Part shown: positions 48,096-60,823 of the stretch, one piece after another
How the letters are laid out: each line of letters begins with the position of its first letter
Numbering within the stretch: position 1 is the stretch's first letter
DNA from: Ephydatia muelleri
Taxonomy: Eukaryota; Porifera; Demospongiae; Spongillida; Spongillidae
Reading direction: 5' to 3'
Length of the DNA stretch: 64,000 bases
Assembly (NCBI GenBank): GCA_013339895.1
Contig: JABACO010000006.1
Span: 62,001-126,000, forward strand
Notes under the pieces: generated by a model
Told to the model about the DNA's origin: nothing
The model's input: only the letters and a program-made list of their open reading frames with translations
Database searches by the model: none
Position numbers and translations under genes: made by a program

Positions 48096-48327
48096 ATATG
48101 GGACGCCCCACGGTTAAAATGTTATAAAAATGCATCGCGTTTGAATCGCTATAACTTCCCAACGGATAACGCTATCGACTTCCTATTTTCAACACTTCAT
48201 ACTACACCATTTCACTATGAAGTGTTGAAAATAGGAAGTCGATAGCGTTATCCGTTGGGAAGTTATAGCGATTCAAACGCGATGCATTATAATAACATTT
48301 TAACCGTGGGGCAACTGTCCCATATAT
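48096..48327. mobile_element. Foldback element (right arm)
   Basis: Mirror of 36742-36975 with a few indels, ending CCCCACGG/CCGTGGGG and TATATGGGAC/GTCCCATATA. Confidence 0.8.
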
Positions 48328-48954
48328 AGATTATCTCTGGTGCACGGTTAATATACTCATGTTTTCATAAATATAAATAAAATTCCAACTTTTAGTGAAT
48401 CGATAACTGCTCATTACACGGTAAATCCACCTTGCCCATGCGTAAGTTGTGACAAGAAATGGATTTATCTACTTTTGAAAAGGTTCCATGAATCAGCTAG
48501 TACTTTGTAAAGATTTTTTCAAATCAGTTTTTTTTCCCCCTCCCGAACACTAAATCTGTGCGTCTGGCTATAATTTTAGGAGTAAACGCATGTAACTATC
48601 AATTTTCGGCGAATATGGTATAATGCTGCATCTTTGATAAACATTATACGTTTCGAATAAAATTCTGTTATACCTCTTCCTTCACCTTCTCCTTCTCCAC
48701 CTTCTCCTCCTCCACCTTATCATGCACATCATGGGTATAACTGTATGGTATAATTGAGGGACAGCGGAAAGGGTAATGCGTGAGGGAAAGGAACATAATA
48801 TGGCCCAACAGCTCTTGGCTCAAAGGTAGCATGTGTGGATATTGTACATGTGTTTATGTTTGCATTTGCATGAGGAGATGTGTGTCTACATGTGCATGTG
48901 AGTATGTGTGTGTGTTTAAAGTATCAACCTTCATGTATTCTATGTGATTCAAAT

Positions 48955-50653
48955 ACAATATTGGCTGCTGGTTTCATTTCTGTCACTGTCATCCTCGGGT
49001 TTGATCAAGATATGTTGTTTGTGCTGCATGGTGAAATGTGTAGTTGATAAAATTTATCTTTAACATCTATTCGTTACATCCTCAGCTAATGGAAAAAGCT
49101 TCCTCTGTGATGCTGTCTTGGCCACATCCCTCTGTCTTGGAACCTCGGCATCATGTACATGTGCTCTAGTTGGAGAGACACATCACCTGACACAATGGAC
49201 ATTCCAATACTTGCATCCATGTGTACACAAATTTGATCGAATCCTTCTAACACAAGTTGCGCCATGTTCTACCTACACCTCTACTGGGACCTGTGGAGCC
49301 TTCCTGACTGCAGCCAACAGAGACCCAGCCATCTTTGGTGCAGCTTGCAACTCCTCTGTTCTCACCATCACTGCTGACCTCAGCATTCATGGATTGGGGA
49401 TTCAATGCCAGAACCCAATCACTGGAGCAGCCATCGGGAATGCCTCACTGTCTGTAGTGCGTAAGTCATGGAGACATTTTAGTAACATTAATTCCCAAGA
49501 ATATTGAATAGTACTCTGTCATCAGTTCCACCAGGAGGGAAGGTCATCTTACAGACATCCATGGTGTGCACTAACTCCCTGGTTCTCCAATGGACTCCAG
49601 CCAGTGGAACACACAATAGTTATAGCATCAATGTCACCTCTGGGACCACAGTGGGTACATGGAGTGTAGCTGGTGACCACTATTGGAGACCTCATTGATG
49701 GTACAAACTACACTGTTAGTGTTGCAGCCATCAACTGTGCAGGATCCAGCAACAGCAGTAGTGTTAGTGTGCAGACATGTGAGTGGTGTGTGTGTGTGTG
49801 TGTGTGTGTGCCTGTGTATGTGTGTCTGTGTGTGTGTGCATGTGTGTGTGCATGTGTGTGTGTGCATGTGTGTGTGTGTATGTGTGTGTGTGTATGTGTG
49901 TGTGTGTGTGTGTGGACATGGTATTAACTAGATCTCTGTGTAGTGCCCTGTGCTCCAGTTAGTGTCAATGTGACCACAGTCTTGTATCAGAACAACAGTG
50001 TTTATGATGTGGAGCTGTTCTGGACACACAGACAACAGGTGATCATTGATTGTTGTGATGTGTTGAAACATGATGTCTTCCTCCACACAGAGCTGCAGTG
50101 TCCCTCAGTACACAGTGATGGTCGCCTCTGCTACTTCAACTGACACATATATGGTTGCAGACACCTATTGCACCAGCAGTTCTTGCTTATACATCATAGG
50201 AGCCATGTCAGTGGCTTGTATATGAACACACAGAACCAGATTGGACAACCATATGTGGCCATGCAGAGTGTTGACATGTAGCCTGTGTCACCATGGTTAC
50301 CTTCTCTTAAAGGTGTCCCAACCCCTGTACTCCAAGTTGGTCAGTCCAATGTGAGTGGGAACACTGCTACCATCCCCTGCACATTCCTGGATGGCTCCTC
50401 CCACTACTGTATGGTGTGCTGCAGTCCCTCTCTTCCAGTGGGTTTAGCTGGACCTGGGTACCTGTCCTCTATCAATGGACCAAGTGTCAGTGTCTCCCTA
50501 CAAGGCCTCACCAGGGGTCAGATGTACTACTGCAAGGCAGCAGCTACCAACACTAACTCTAATAACTGTGCTGGTCCAGTGGTTGGAGGTGTGAAGATGT
50601 TTATCACCATGACAACCTACAACATGTTCAGCATATGTAAAAGTGTAACTTGA
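48955..50653 (+). pseudogene. Receptor pseudogene B (right arm)
   Basis: Mirror of 34418-36115. The Ig-like exon (about 49085-49459) is open. FN3-1 (from about 49525) carries the same 11-nt deletion after SVAGD, FN3-2 has the same internal loss near 50200, and the signal exon (about 48955-49010) has lost both acceptor (AA for AG) and donor (AT for GT). The third module is open to a stop at 50651-50653. The dinucleotide tract at 49786-49915 lies in the post-FN3-1 intron. Confidence 0.85.
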
Positions 50654-51510
50654 TCTGAAGGAAATTATGATGATTGAAAATGAAGCATAATCATGAGCAA
50701 GCGTTCAATTGCTAACTTTTTAGGAGTGGTCTACCCCCCTCCCCCCCCCCCCCCCCCCCCCTCCACCGGTACCCCCACCCGAGATATGGGATCGTCCCGT
50801 GCAAAGGGACCTATCAGAATCCAAAGAAGTCTAAACTGTTCTCTACACAGTTTCTGTCGTACTATGAATGTCTAATTAGCCGTACATTTCAACGCAAGCG
50901 ATTCGTACTGGAAACTTTATAATGCATGCGTTAGGTCCCTTTTCACGGAAAATATCCCATATTGTTTTTAATATTCCGTCTTTCAGCTATTTGTTTTGAG
51001 TCCTTGTCGTTGATTCCAATCGATAATTGGTTGACTTATCATCGCACGTGTATGCGTCTAGCGCATGTCCATGACATCCATAGAAGTCCGTACAATGAAA
51101 CACTCATGTCAAGTATTTGATTTTTTTTTTCAACATTGGCACAATATGTATATTTTTGAAGCAAACATATCACTTTCTATTGCTTTTCACTTTCATTTTG
51201 TGAACAGCAGAATCAACAACAACTTTTGCCATCGTATATTTTCCTACTGCACAAGAGCAATAATAATCTTAATAGCTTGTCAATGAATGGGCGACCTTGT
51301 TAGTGCAAATTATACGATGCGTGGTGCGTGCGTGCGCGCGTGTGTGGTGGTGATGGTGGGAGGAGCGTGTGTTTCTAATTGCTCGAATATGCCCCAAAGC
51401 CTCTTTGTGGACTAGGCTGGCCTCATGTTTTCGAAAAGAGTTAGTGGCATTCTTCCAGTTGCAAAAGCCTCTTGAGGTCTGAAATGGTGATAATGCACTG
51501 ATTCAATGAA

Positions 51511-51753
51511 TTATGAATAAAAACTTACAAATGATGGATCTCCTTTTGCTATTACATCCCGCTTCAACTTTCCTTCGGACACCGCTCTCGCACAGATGCC
51601 ACACAATACAGTATCATTGTAATGCAGCCATGACCAGGAACTGAACCATGCGTGCTGGCAAGATCTGCTCTTTGAACCAAAAGAACGCTTTGGAAAGACG
51701 TAACTGATCAGCGGGTGGTTAGGTTGGTTGCCGGAAAACTTAAGCACTGTCAC
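51511..51753 (-). pseudogene. hAT-type zinc-finger fragment (right arm)
   Basis: Mirror of 33318-33560 with an identical 80-residue frame. Confidence 0.6.
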
Positions 51754-52099
51754 ACTGTTGATATCTGCCTCACTCGGAACAATCGTAGCTATTTTGTCGA
51801 ACTTCCTAGATCCTGCCCTCGGCTCAGTAAGCAGACAATGCTTAGCACCTGTTAATAGGGTAGATTAACTGCTGCTAATAAAATACTTCATTAGCAATGA
51901 ATATTTAATGAACTCGGGGCCCAAGATTGGTCGCTGGCCAGTTGTGATGCCTGAATCTGGGTGTGGTCTGTACCAAAACATTGGGGTTAAGTCACTATAT
52001 TAATAAATACATTATCCTCACACCACACACTACACATGCACACACATCACTGTACACTCATGCACATACCACATACATACACACATGTATGCGCACAGA

Positions 52100-52145
52100 A
52101 ATGCACACATACACACACATACACACACATACACACACACACACA

Positions 52146-52184
<39 letters not shown>

Positions 52185-52588
52185 GAGTTGCATACCATGC
52201 ATCCTGTCCTATCGCAACATCTGCCCCATTCCAAGCACCTCACCACACACCCCATTCCAAGCACCTCACCACACACCCCATTCCAAGCACCTCACCATAC
52301 ACCCCATTCCAAGCACCTCACCACACACCCCATTCCAAGCACCTCACCACACACCCCATTCCAAGCACCTCACCACACACCCCATTCCAAGCACCTCACC
52401 ACACACCCCATTCCAAGCACCTCACCACACACCCCATTCCAAGCACCTCACCACACACCCCATTCCAAGCACCTCACCACACACCCCATTCCAAGCACCT
52501 CACCACACACCCCATTCCAAGCACCTCATCATACACCCCATTCCAAGCACCTCACCATACACCCCATTCCAAGCACCTCACCATACCA
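52100..52588. repeat. (CA)n and 26-bp minisatellite, about 14 copies (right arm)
   Basis: CA tract 52100-52183, then units of CCCCATTCCAAGCACCTCAC plus CACACA or CATACA from 52228. Mirror of the longer left-arm array. Confidence 0.95.
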
Positions 52589-52859
52589 CATACTCTAGGC
52601 AAGGAAAGATGTTTAACTGTTGGTCATTTTGTTGATTTAATGTTGTGATGCATGAAAGTGTGGTGTGTTGTGTGTGTGTGTACACGTGTATGGGTGTGTG
52701 TGTGTGTGTGTGTGTGTGTATGGGTGTGTGAACCTCTATATATTGTGTGTTTGTGAGTACTCTGTTTGGATTAAGAGAGGGAAGAGGGGAGAGTAGGGAA
52801 AGAGGAGATGGATGGAATGGAGAGGGGAAGGAGGAGAGGGTCAGTATAAGATGAAGAAA

Positions 52860-53380
52860 CCTCTCTCATGCATGAGAAAAATGTTTTAAAGCAGAATCTA
52901 TTTATGGGCATGTTTTTGTGCAACATTTTGACCTTTCTCCCCTTACCATGCCACCCGCATAGCTGCTGAAGCTATGGCAGCATGGCTGCACAGAACACCT
53001 TGCAGAACAAAGAGGCAGGTGCAGTGTGTATTGTGTGTGTGTTGTTCATATGTGTGTGCGTATTCATGTGTGTTCTTGTGCATGTGTGCACATGTTTTTA
53101 ATGTTAATGTGTTTGTTTGTGTTCATGTGTGTGTTCATGTGTGTGTTCATGTGTGTGTTCATGTATGTGTTCATGTATGTGTTCATGTGTGTGTTCATAT
53201 GTGCATGCATGTGTATGTGTTAAGTTTGCCTGCAATTTGTGTGTAGTTGTTGTGTGGGTGGATTCTCTAAACCGTGACCATGCAGCCAATCACACCAGTG
53301 TTCCATCAGAAGGCTTGGCTGCCAAGATGAGGAAGATGTTTGGAGTCAATTACAATGAGAAGTCATTTTGGATGGTTTAG
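52860..53380 (+). CDS. Possible two-exon gene fragment (right arm)
   Basis: Mirror of 31436-31960. The terminal exon (about 53251-53380, WVDSLNRDHAANHTSVPSEG and KMRKMFGVNYNEKSFWMV) is intact. In the upstream piece a one- to two-base loss (GAGAAAAATG) and an extra base (TTCTCCCCTTACC) break the frame that is open in the left arm before HATRIAAEAMAAWLHRTPC. Confidence 0.3.
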
Positions 53381-53577
53381 TTGTGATTATTGGCAGCTGT
53401 ATGAACATGTGCATTGTGAAACTATTGTGATAACTGTTGTTTCTTCTTGAGATGAATCATCATTTTTGACAGTTTATGTAATGAGTTAAGCTAAGCTATA
53501 TGCATTTCGTTGTGCTCTTAGCACAAGTACACAAACATCGCCTTTATCATGCAATTAGGCTGGCGTGCCATTTCTAA

Positions 53578-54964
53578 ATGTGCCCTTGTACTTTTGAATT
53601 TTCTCTTCCATCTGCCGAGTGGATGAAGAGTGTTCTCATATCTACCTGTTTCTCAAGACTGCGTAAGTTGCTGCATGCTCGGCATGATCTAGTGGTCCAT
53701 AACTGCTCCCCCCCCCCCCCCCTCCCCAGTGTCCTTAAGTACACCGTACAGTCAGAGGATATTGCTAGATTCTGTGTAAATGGTTAGATGAGGGACAAAT
53801 GTGCACTAACAAATGTTCAGTTCACTAGTGATCTATGCCATCTGAGCAGCAGCAGAGGGGGTGGGCTGGAGTGGGCTGGAGTGGGATGGCAGCAGAGGGG
53901 GTGGGCTGGAGTGGGCTGGAGTGGGATGGCAGCAGAGGGGGTGGGCTGGAGTGGGATGGTTGGATGGCTGCACTATGCCAGCAGCCAAGTTCCAACTGAG
54001 ATGAGGAGGAGGATGTATGTGTATACCATGTGGGTGTGAATGTGTGTGGATGTGTGCATGTGTGTGTACACCATGTGGGTGTGAATGTGGGTGTGATGTG
54101 AATGTGTGAATGTGTTTGCAACACACACGCATGTGTGAGTGTGTGTGTGCATGCATTATGTGGGCGTGAATGTGTGTGTCTTTGAATGCAAAGGTTGTTT
54201 CAGTGCTTCGAGTGTTCGCCCGTTCTTCAAGTAATTGGTTCCGTATTCTAAGCGTGTTTGCATGTGGGTGTATGTGTTTATGCATGTGTGAGTGTATGTG
54301 TGTACATTTTGTGGGTGTGAATGTGTGTGTATGTGATATGCGTGTGCATGTATGTGATGTGCGAGTGTATAGTGTATGCAGTGTACATTATGTGGGTGTG
54401 AATGTGGAGTATGTGTGCATGTGGGTGTATGTGTTTATGCATGTGTGAGTGTATATGTGTACATCATGTAGGTGTGAAGGTGTGTATTTTAATGTGTGAA
54501 TGTAAGTGCATGTGAGTGTATGCACGTGAGCGTATATGTGTACATCATGTGGGTGTGGATGTGTGCATGTGTGTGTCACACATGTGGGGGTATATGTGTT
54601 TGCAGATCATGTGAGTGTGTCTGTGTATATGTGAATGCATGAATGTATCTGCATGTGGGTATGTGTGCGTATGTGTAACCTTAGTAACACCATCCACATG
54701 CTATGTTGGGCCACCAAAACATCTCATTTGGTGGCATGGCTGTTTTCAGCTGCATGGGAAACAAAAGATTTTGGTTTCAATGGACACCTGAGGAGGATAT
54801 TTGATTGCTTTTGTGATATGCTGGCAAGTATGAGTGTTGTGGGTTTTGTTTTGCCACATGCATACATGAGCATACATGTTGCTCTTTTTGGATGTACTAA
54901 ATATAGAACATCCCATCTCACTACTTCATTAAACTGCATGCACCAAACATTCACAATGAACTAA
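53578..54964 (+). CDS. Possible multi-exon gene, unidentified (right arm)
   Basis: Mirror of 29746-31205: SAEWMKSVLISTCFSRL with a GTAAGT donor (about 53620-53663), VVSVLRVFARSSSNWF (about 54195-54250), and a terminal piece to the stop at 54962-54964. Its last part is conserved between arms (NGHLRRIFDCFCDMLASMSV). Unproven phases, unknown family. Confidence 0.25.
53846..53962. repeat. Contracted minisatellite (right arm)
   Basis: About three units of GGGGGTGGGCTGGAGTGGGA-type text, against about nine in the left arm. Confidence 0.85.
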
Positions 54965-55082
54965 ATTCTCAATCACATCAAATGTTCAGTACCTATTATT
55001 GTATCATTTCAAATGCCCTATAGACACGGCCTCCTCTGCCACCGATCATCACTACTCAGGTCTCAAAGCGGTTGCCATACCT

Positions 55083-55862
55083 AAACACACCTATGGGTAT
55101 ACCTAACACACCTATGGGTATACCTAACACACCTATGGGTATACCTAACACACCTATGGGTATACCTAACACACCTATGGGTATACCTAACACACCTATG
55201 GGTATACCTAACACACCTATGGGTATACCTAACACACCTATGGGTATACCTAACACACCTATGGGTATACCTAACACACCTATGGGTATACCTAACACAC
55301 CTATGGGTATACCTAACACACCTATGGGTATACCTAACACACCTATGGGTATACCTAACACACCTATGGGTATACCTCACACACCTATGGGTATACCTAA
55401 CACACCTATGGCCGGGTATACCTAACACACCTATGGGTATACCTAACACACCTATGGGTATACCTAACACACCTATGGGTATACCTAACACACCTATGGG
55501 TATACCTAACACACCTATGGGTATACCTCACACACCTATGGGTATACCTAACACACCTATGGGTATACCTAACACACCTATGGGTATACCTAACACACCT
55601 ATGGGTATACCTAACACACCTATGGGTATACCTAACACACCTATGGGTATACCTAACACACCTATGGGTATACCTCACACACCTATGGGTATACCTAACA
55701 CACCTATGGGTATACCTAACACACCTATGGGTATACCTAACACACCTATGGGTATACCTAACACACCTATGGGTATACCTAACACACCTATGGGTATACC
55801 TAACACACCTATGGGTATACCTAACACACCTATGGGTATACCTAACACACCTATGGGTATAG
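55083..55862. repeat. 21-bp minisatellite, about 37 copies (right arm)
   Basis: Units of CACACCTATGGGTATACCTAA with rare CTCACAC variants spaced regularly. A single 4-bp GCCG insertion at about 55411 shifts the frame between two sub-arrays. Confidence 0.97.
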
Positions 55863-56011
55863 ACATGAATCCAACAATACATGCAACGAACAAGACACCA
55901 GTCAGCAGATACCTCTGGCTAGACTAGACATATTATAAAAATCTCTACCTAACCCACTCAATAAGGGCTCATCGCAGCATTTAGAATGGTAATTAAAGCT
56001 TACACCAAGAA

Positions 56012-56194
56012 GTGGGAGGGGTTAACTTCTCATGTGTGAATCAAACAATCACCACACTGACCTACCGATGGATGGTCTACAACGTACTGAATGCGGATGA
56101 CATTTCTATATACAGCACAGTTTGCCGCAGTGCTCCAGGATGTGCAGCACTCACCTTGTTAAGTACAAGTGCTATTTTGACTTTGAACGTATAA
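56012..56194 (+). pseudogene. Orphan extracellular-domain exon (right arm)
   Basis: Identical 60-codon frame to 28946-29132 (minus). The preceding TTACACCAAG could serve as an acceptor. Confidence 0.35.
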
Positions 56195-56421
56195 CCACAC
56201 GTCCACACTGAGCGTACTGGTAACATTGACTCTTGCACTTATGACTGGAACGCAGTTATGCAGACTTCAATGTAGTACGGATTACAGCGCGATGCTACAT
56301 TATTATTTGTATTAAAGTGAGTACGTTTTAAAAAACCACACCTCCTGGCGATGTGGCATTTGCAAACTTAGCCAGGGACGTATTTAGGGGGGGGGGGCTC
56401 AGGCATCCCCCTCCAACCTAT

Positions 56422-56472
56422 TTGGGCGTAGCCCGACCTTCGGCCAAAACGCGAATGTCGGGCTACGCCCAA
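56422..56472. mobile_element. Short perfect hairpin (right arm)
   Basis: Mirror of 28645-28695: TTGGGCGTAGCCCGAC and its inverted copy, with one G/C difference in the loop. Confidence 0.75.
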
Positions 56473-56600
56473 TTAAGTACCTCCAACCATCAAACGAACG
56501 AAAAACGAAATAAACTAATCTAATAGTTAACAAGCGAGCGTGGTAATTTAATTCAATCCACTTCTAGTTCTATTGTAATATTATGAACAACATTCTTGTA

Positions 56601-57525
56601 ATGGCGAAGCGGACGATTAAAGAAGCAAACACTTCAATGCTGGCGTATTTCCAGAAAGTGTAACCTTCTGCACCGCAAGTAACCAGTGTTTCAACCTTGG
56701 AGCAGCTGGAGCAGTCACTGCAACCACAGGTACAATTAATGGTTGTGTTCGATTAATTTTTTTATGTACAATGTTAATACTAGTTGGGCTCTGTTGACGT
56801 CAACCATGATCCTGGTGAAACTGCTAGTCTTGATGACAGCAGTGGTCTGCAGGCTGAGGCCAAAGACATTGTTGCTGCAGTAAAGGAGGTAGATAGTAAC
56901 ACTGCAAGATGTCAGGGATAATATCGGTAGCCGCCATGCGAGCTGGGACAGTATAGAGGAAGAAATGTGCTCAGACATATGTACAGAATCATCTATACCC
57001 AGAAGGTGTGGTCGACACGTTCACATGCAGAAGTAACATTCCTGCATGCATGCACACATTCCATCTGAGTACTATTGTCGCTGCATCTCCATCCCTTTAC
57101 TTGACCATCTGTTGTCTGATATATGCAATCGAGGTTTACAAAACCTTACTATAGGACTATCTATAGTGCCTTCAGTCTTGGTGAAACTCTCGGACAAAGA
57201 ATTTAGCACTACGGTTTTGAAGTTTGCAGATATAGCTACACGGGTGATCTTCCATCAGCAGATTGCATCCACAGTGAGCTGCATTGCTGGCAAATGAAGT
57301 CATAGGGAAAACAGCTTGCCAAGTACCCCCTCCCCTGCATGGTATCTGTGCACTTTCCCCGTCACAACATGCTCAGCGGAAAGGTCATTTAGTGAGCTAA
57401 AACGGATAAAAACTGCTTTTCATTCATGCATGACAACTGAGAGGCTATCCGGATACCGCGACATCCCTATCAACCAGAAGCGATTGATGAATTCGCTCGA
57501 CGCCATCCTCGGCGATTGCAATTAG
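56601..57525 (+). pseudogene. Degenerate hAT-family transposase (right arm)
   Basis: Mirror of 27585-28517: starts MAKRTIKEANTSMLAYFQKV then stop, middle block with PRRCGRHVHMQK and IPLLDHLLSDI, C-terminal block with TTCSAERSFSELKRIKTAFH. A 12-nt segment (EVDSEIS region) present in the left arm is missing near 56895. Inactive. Confidence 0.8.
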
Positions 57526-57896
57526 TAGATATTCTTGCCGATTGAACGTAACTATGCATTAATCCTTGTTGTGTTTTAACCATGTTGGAATGAATAATGC
57601 ACAGTGGGTGTGGTCGCCAAAATTTGCGCGTGCGCGAAGCGCAGATCCCTCAGCACCCCCCTTCCTAAAATCTTGGATAAGTGCCTGTTAGCGGACTGGT
57701 ACTATAGAGTTTATGGCTACCGGTATTACTAAGTCAATACGTACGAGTTAGACCAATATGTCACGGAGCTAGAATTGACCTCGTATTATGGCAGACATGG
57801 CGACACCCTCGCGACATACTCCAATCGGATACAGTAAAGCAGAGTGAATGATGTGAATGACTATCTAATAGCCTTAACTTAGCACGAACCATTTTA

Positions 57897-57970
57897 TACC
57901 GGGTGTCAACGCAATGCTTTTGAACGGGAATAACATTTGATAGATTGCGTTCTTTCGTGGACACCCGGTA
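57897..57970. mobile_element. MITE-like element with one damaged terminal repeat (right arm)
   Basis: Mirror of 27132-27213, but one inverted repeat reads CCGGGTGTCAACGCAATG, lacking CACGAAAG present in the other arm; both TA flanks remain. Confidence 0.7.
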
Positions 57971-57979
57971 TGTATGACA

Positions 57980-59580
57980 TGTTACATGGCTTGTTAAACA
58001 ATGGATTAGTGTACGATTTCATCAACTTGATAAGGGAAGGTTTTGAGGACACTTCCTATTGCTGAAAAAGGAATCAGTGCATAGCTCGATAGTTCGTATT
58101 TCATTTTCTTTCCTAGAAACTTCATTACTCGCTCACGTAGTAAGAATCATTATAAATTAAAGCGGCCTGCATACATACGTATGGGATTACACAAAAACCT
58201 GCGGGGAAAGTTTCGTAGGCACATTTCTATACGTAACGATGTACATAAACAAAAGTTGTACTTTAGGTCCTCTATAGTTTCTGATACGGGAAAGTTGAGT
58301 AGCGGTCTCTAGACATAAAGGGCGTGATTTTATGAAATCCTCCATTGCCTCTCTGTACAATTATTATCCGTTTTACGGAATTAAGTTTGTACATGCATCG
58401 CAATCGCTGCGCGTGTTCAATGGTTTTCTATAGAGCACCACACTGCACGTTGCTACATATCCTTCCATCTGTTGCAGTGTGCGGGTACTCATCTCTTGTT
58501 TTGGAGAAGGAACGGCGTGACCTAAGAATCGCTACCCAGCTATGCCTTTATTAGTACGACTTACGTAATCATATCTCTTCGCTTGAAGCTACGTCGCTTA
58601 GCACTTCTCGCGTGCACTAATTAGGTTGCCTAGCGAAAGTTGCTGTTACGGCAGCGGTACCGGTATCGTATTGTATTTAATGACGTGGCCTCATCAGAAC
58701 AAAATTGGGGTTCCAATATAGCTTTGCTACTCAATACATGCCCCTTATCGAGGAATGATGAACGCACGAAAACGAAAGTTGCGTCAAAATAATAAAAATA
58801 AGATAGCACACAAGTGACATCATTAATGATACCAGGTGCGCTTGGTACTGTACCCTCTTCTGGTAGAACGCTAGATCACAAGTCAACGCTTGCCATTCAT
58901 TGTTCAACTTCATTATCTCAAGCCACTTTGAACTATTGAAGGTGGTTTAGTGAGGGGCCAATAGAACGGCAATTTTGTCCACGTCATAGAGTCTAGTGTG
59001 CACGTCTTTTATTGGCCATATTGTCCAGGTCATGGAGTATTGGATATAGCTTTTTACATACTCATTATTAAAATAAGAATACTACTTCCGATATACGGTA
59101 CATCACGCAATCACCTTGCCAACAATACGCATGTGTAAGTTGTGACGTGAGAAATGGATTTATCTACTTTTAAAAGGGTGAGAAATTGCTCTGGGAATGA
59201 TCCAGCACGTTGTAGGATATAAATGGGTTTGTGTTTAGATCAGTTGTTTTTCAACCGAAAACTAAATGTGCGCGTCTGGCTATAATTTAAGCATTTCCAT
59301 TTTCGGCGAATGTGGTATAGTGCTGAATCATTGATAAGCATAGTATATGTTTGGAATAAAGTTTTATTACAAACTCTCCCACCACCCCACCCACCCAACA
59401 CCCTACCGTCTAACTACTCACTTAATATAATATTTACTATTTAGTATTATGCATATCATGGTATGGTAGAATTGAGTGGCTGTGGAAAGGGTAGTGAGGG
59501 GCTGAGTGAGGGAGGAAGGTAATGGAAACATAATTTGGTCCAAAAGCTCAGCTCGTGACACAACAGTTGTAGCATGTGTG
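57980..59580. other. Intergenic 5' flank of gene C (right arm)
   Basis: Mirror of 25377-27120 without the 126-bp hairpin. No gene seen. Confidence 0.5.
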
Positions 59581-59584
59581 CACA

Positions 59585-59912
59585 TTGTGCATGTGCTATG
59601 TGCTAGTGTATGTGTGTTCATGTGCTATGTGCTAGTGTATGTGTGTTCATGTGCTATGTGCTAGTGTATGTGTGTGCATGTGCTATGTGCTAGTGGATGT
59701 GTGTTCATGTGCTATGTGCTAGTGTATGTGTGTTCATGTGCTATGTGCTAGTGTATGTGTGTTCATGTGCTATGTGCTAGTGTATGTGTGTTCAAGTGCT
59801 ATGTGCTAGTGGCTGTGTGTTCATGTGCTATGTGCTAGTGTATATGAGTTCATGTACTATGTGCTAGTGTATATGTGTTCATGTGCCATGTGCTAGTGTA
59901 TATGTGTTCATG
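59585..59912. repeat. 29-bp minisatellite (right arm)
   Basis: Units of TGTGTTCATGTGCTATGTGC plus TAGTGTATG, about 11 copies. Confidence 0.92.
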
Positions 59913-60054
59913 TGCATTTTCACATGCACATCAATGAGTATGTGCATGTGTGCTAGAGTATTAACCATTAAATATTCTTTGATCAAGGTATGCTTATGCA
60001 CAGCAATATGTTCAGTTGATAGAAACATGATCTTTAACATTGTTACCCTTTCAG

Positions 60055-60782
60055 CTAATGGACAAAGCTTCCTCTGTGATGCTGTCTTGGCCACACCCCT
60101 CTGTCCTGGAACCTCGGCATCGTGTACATGTGCTCTAGTTGGAGAGACACATCACCTGACACAATGGACGTTCCAATACTTGCATCCATGTGTACACAAA
60201 TTTGATCGAATCCTTCTAACACAAGTTGCGCCATGTTCTACCTACACCTCTACTGGGACCTGTGGAGCCTTCCTGACTGCAGCCAACAGAGACCCAGCCA
60301 TCTTTGGTGCAGCTTGCAACTCCTCTGTTCTCACCATCACTGCTGACCTCAGCATTCATGGATTGGGGATTCAATGCCAAAACTTAATCAGTGGAGCAGC
60401 CATCGGGAATGCCTCACTGTCTGTATTGTGTAAGTTATGGAGACACTTTAGTAACATTCATACATCACCTTATTGAATAGCATGTATTGTTCAGAAGTTC
60501 TCATCAGTTCCACCAGGAGGGAAGGTCATCTTACAGACATCCATGATGTGCACTAACTCACTGGTTCTCCAATGGACTCCAGCCAGTGGAACACACACTA
60601 GCTATAGCATCAATGTCACCTCTGGGACCACAGTGGGTACATGGAGTGTAGCTGGTGATACAACCATGACCACTATTGGAGACCTCATTGATGGTACAAA
60701 CTACACTGTTAGTGTTACAGCCATCAACTGTGCAGGATCCAGCAACAGCAGTAGTGTTAGTGTGCAGACATGTGAGTGGTGT

Positions 60783-60823
<41 letters not shown>

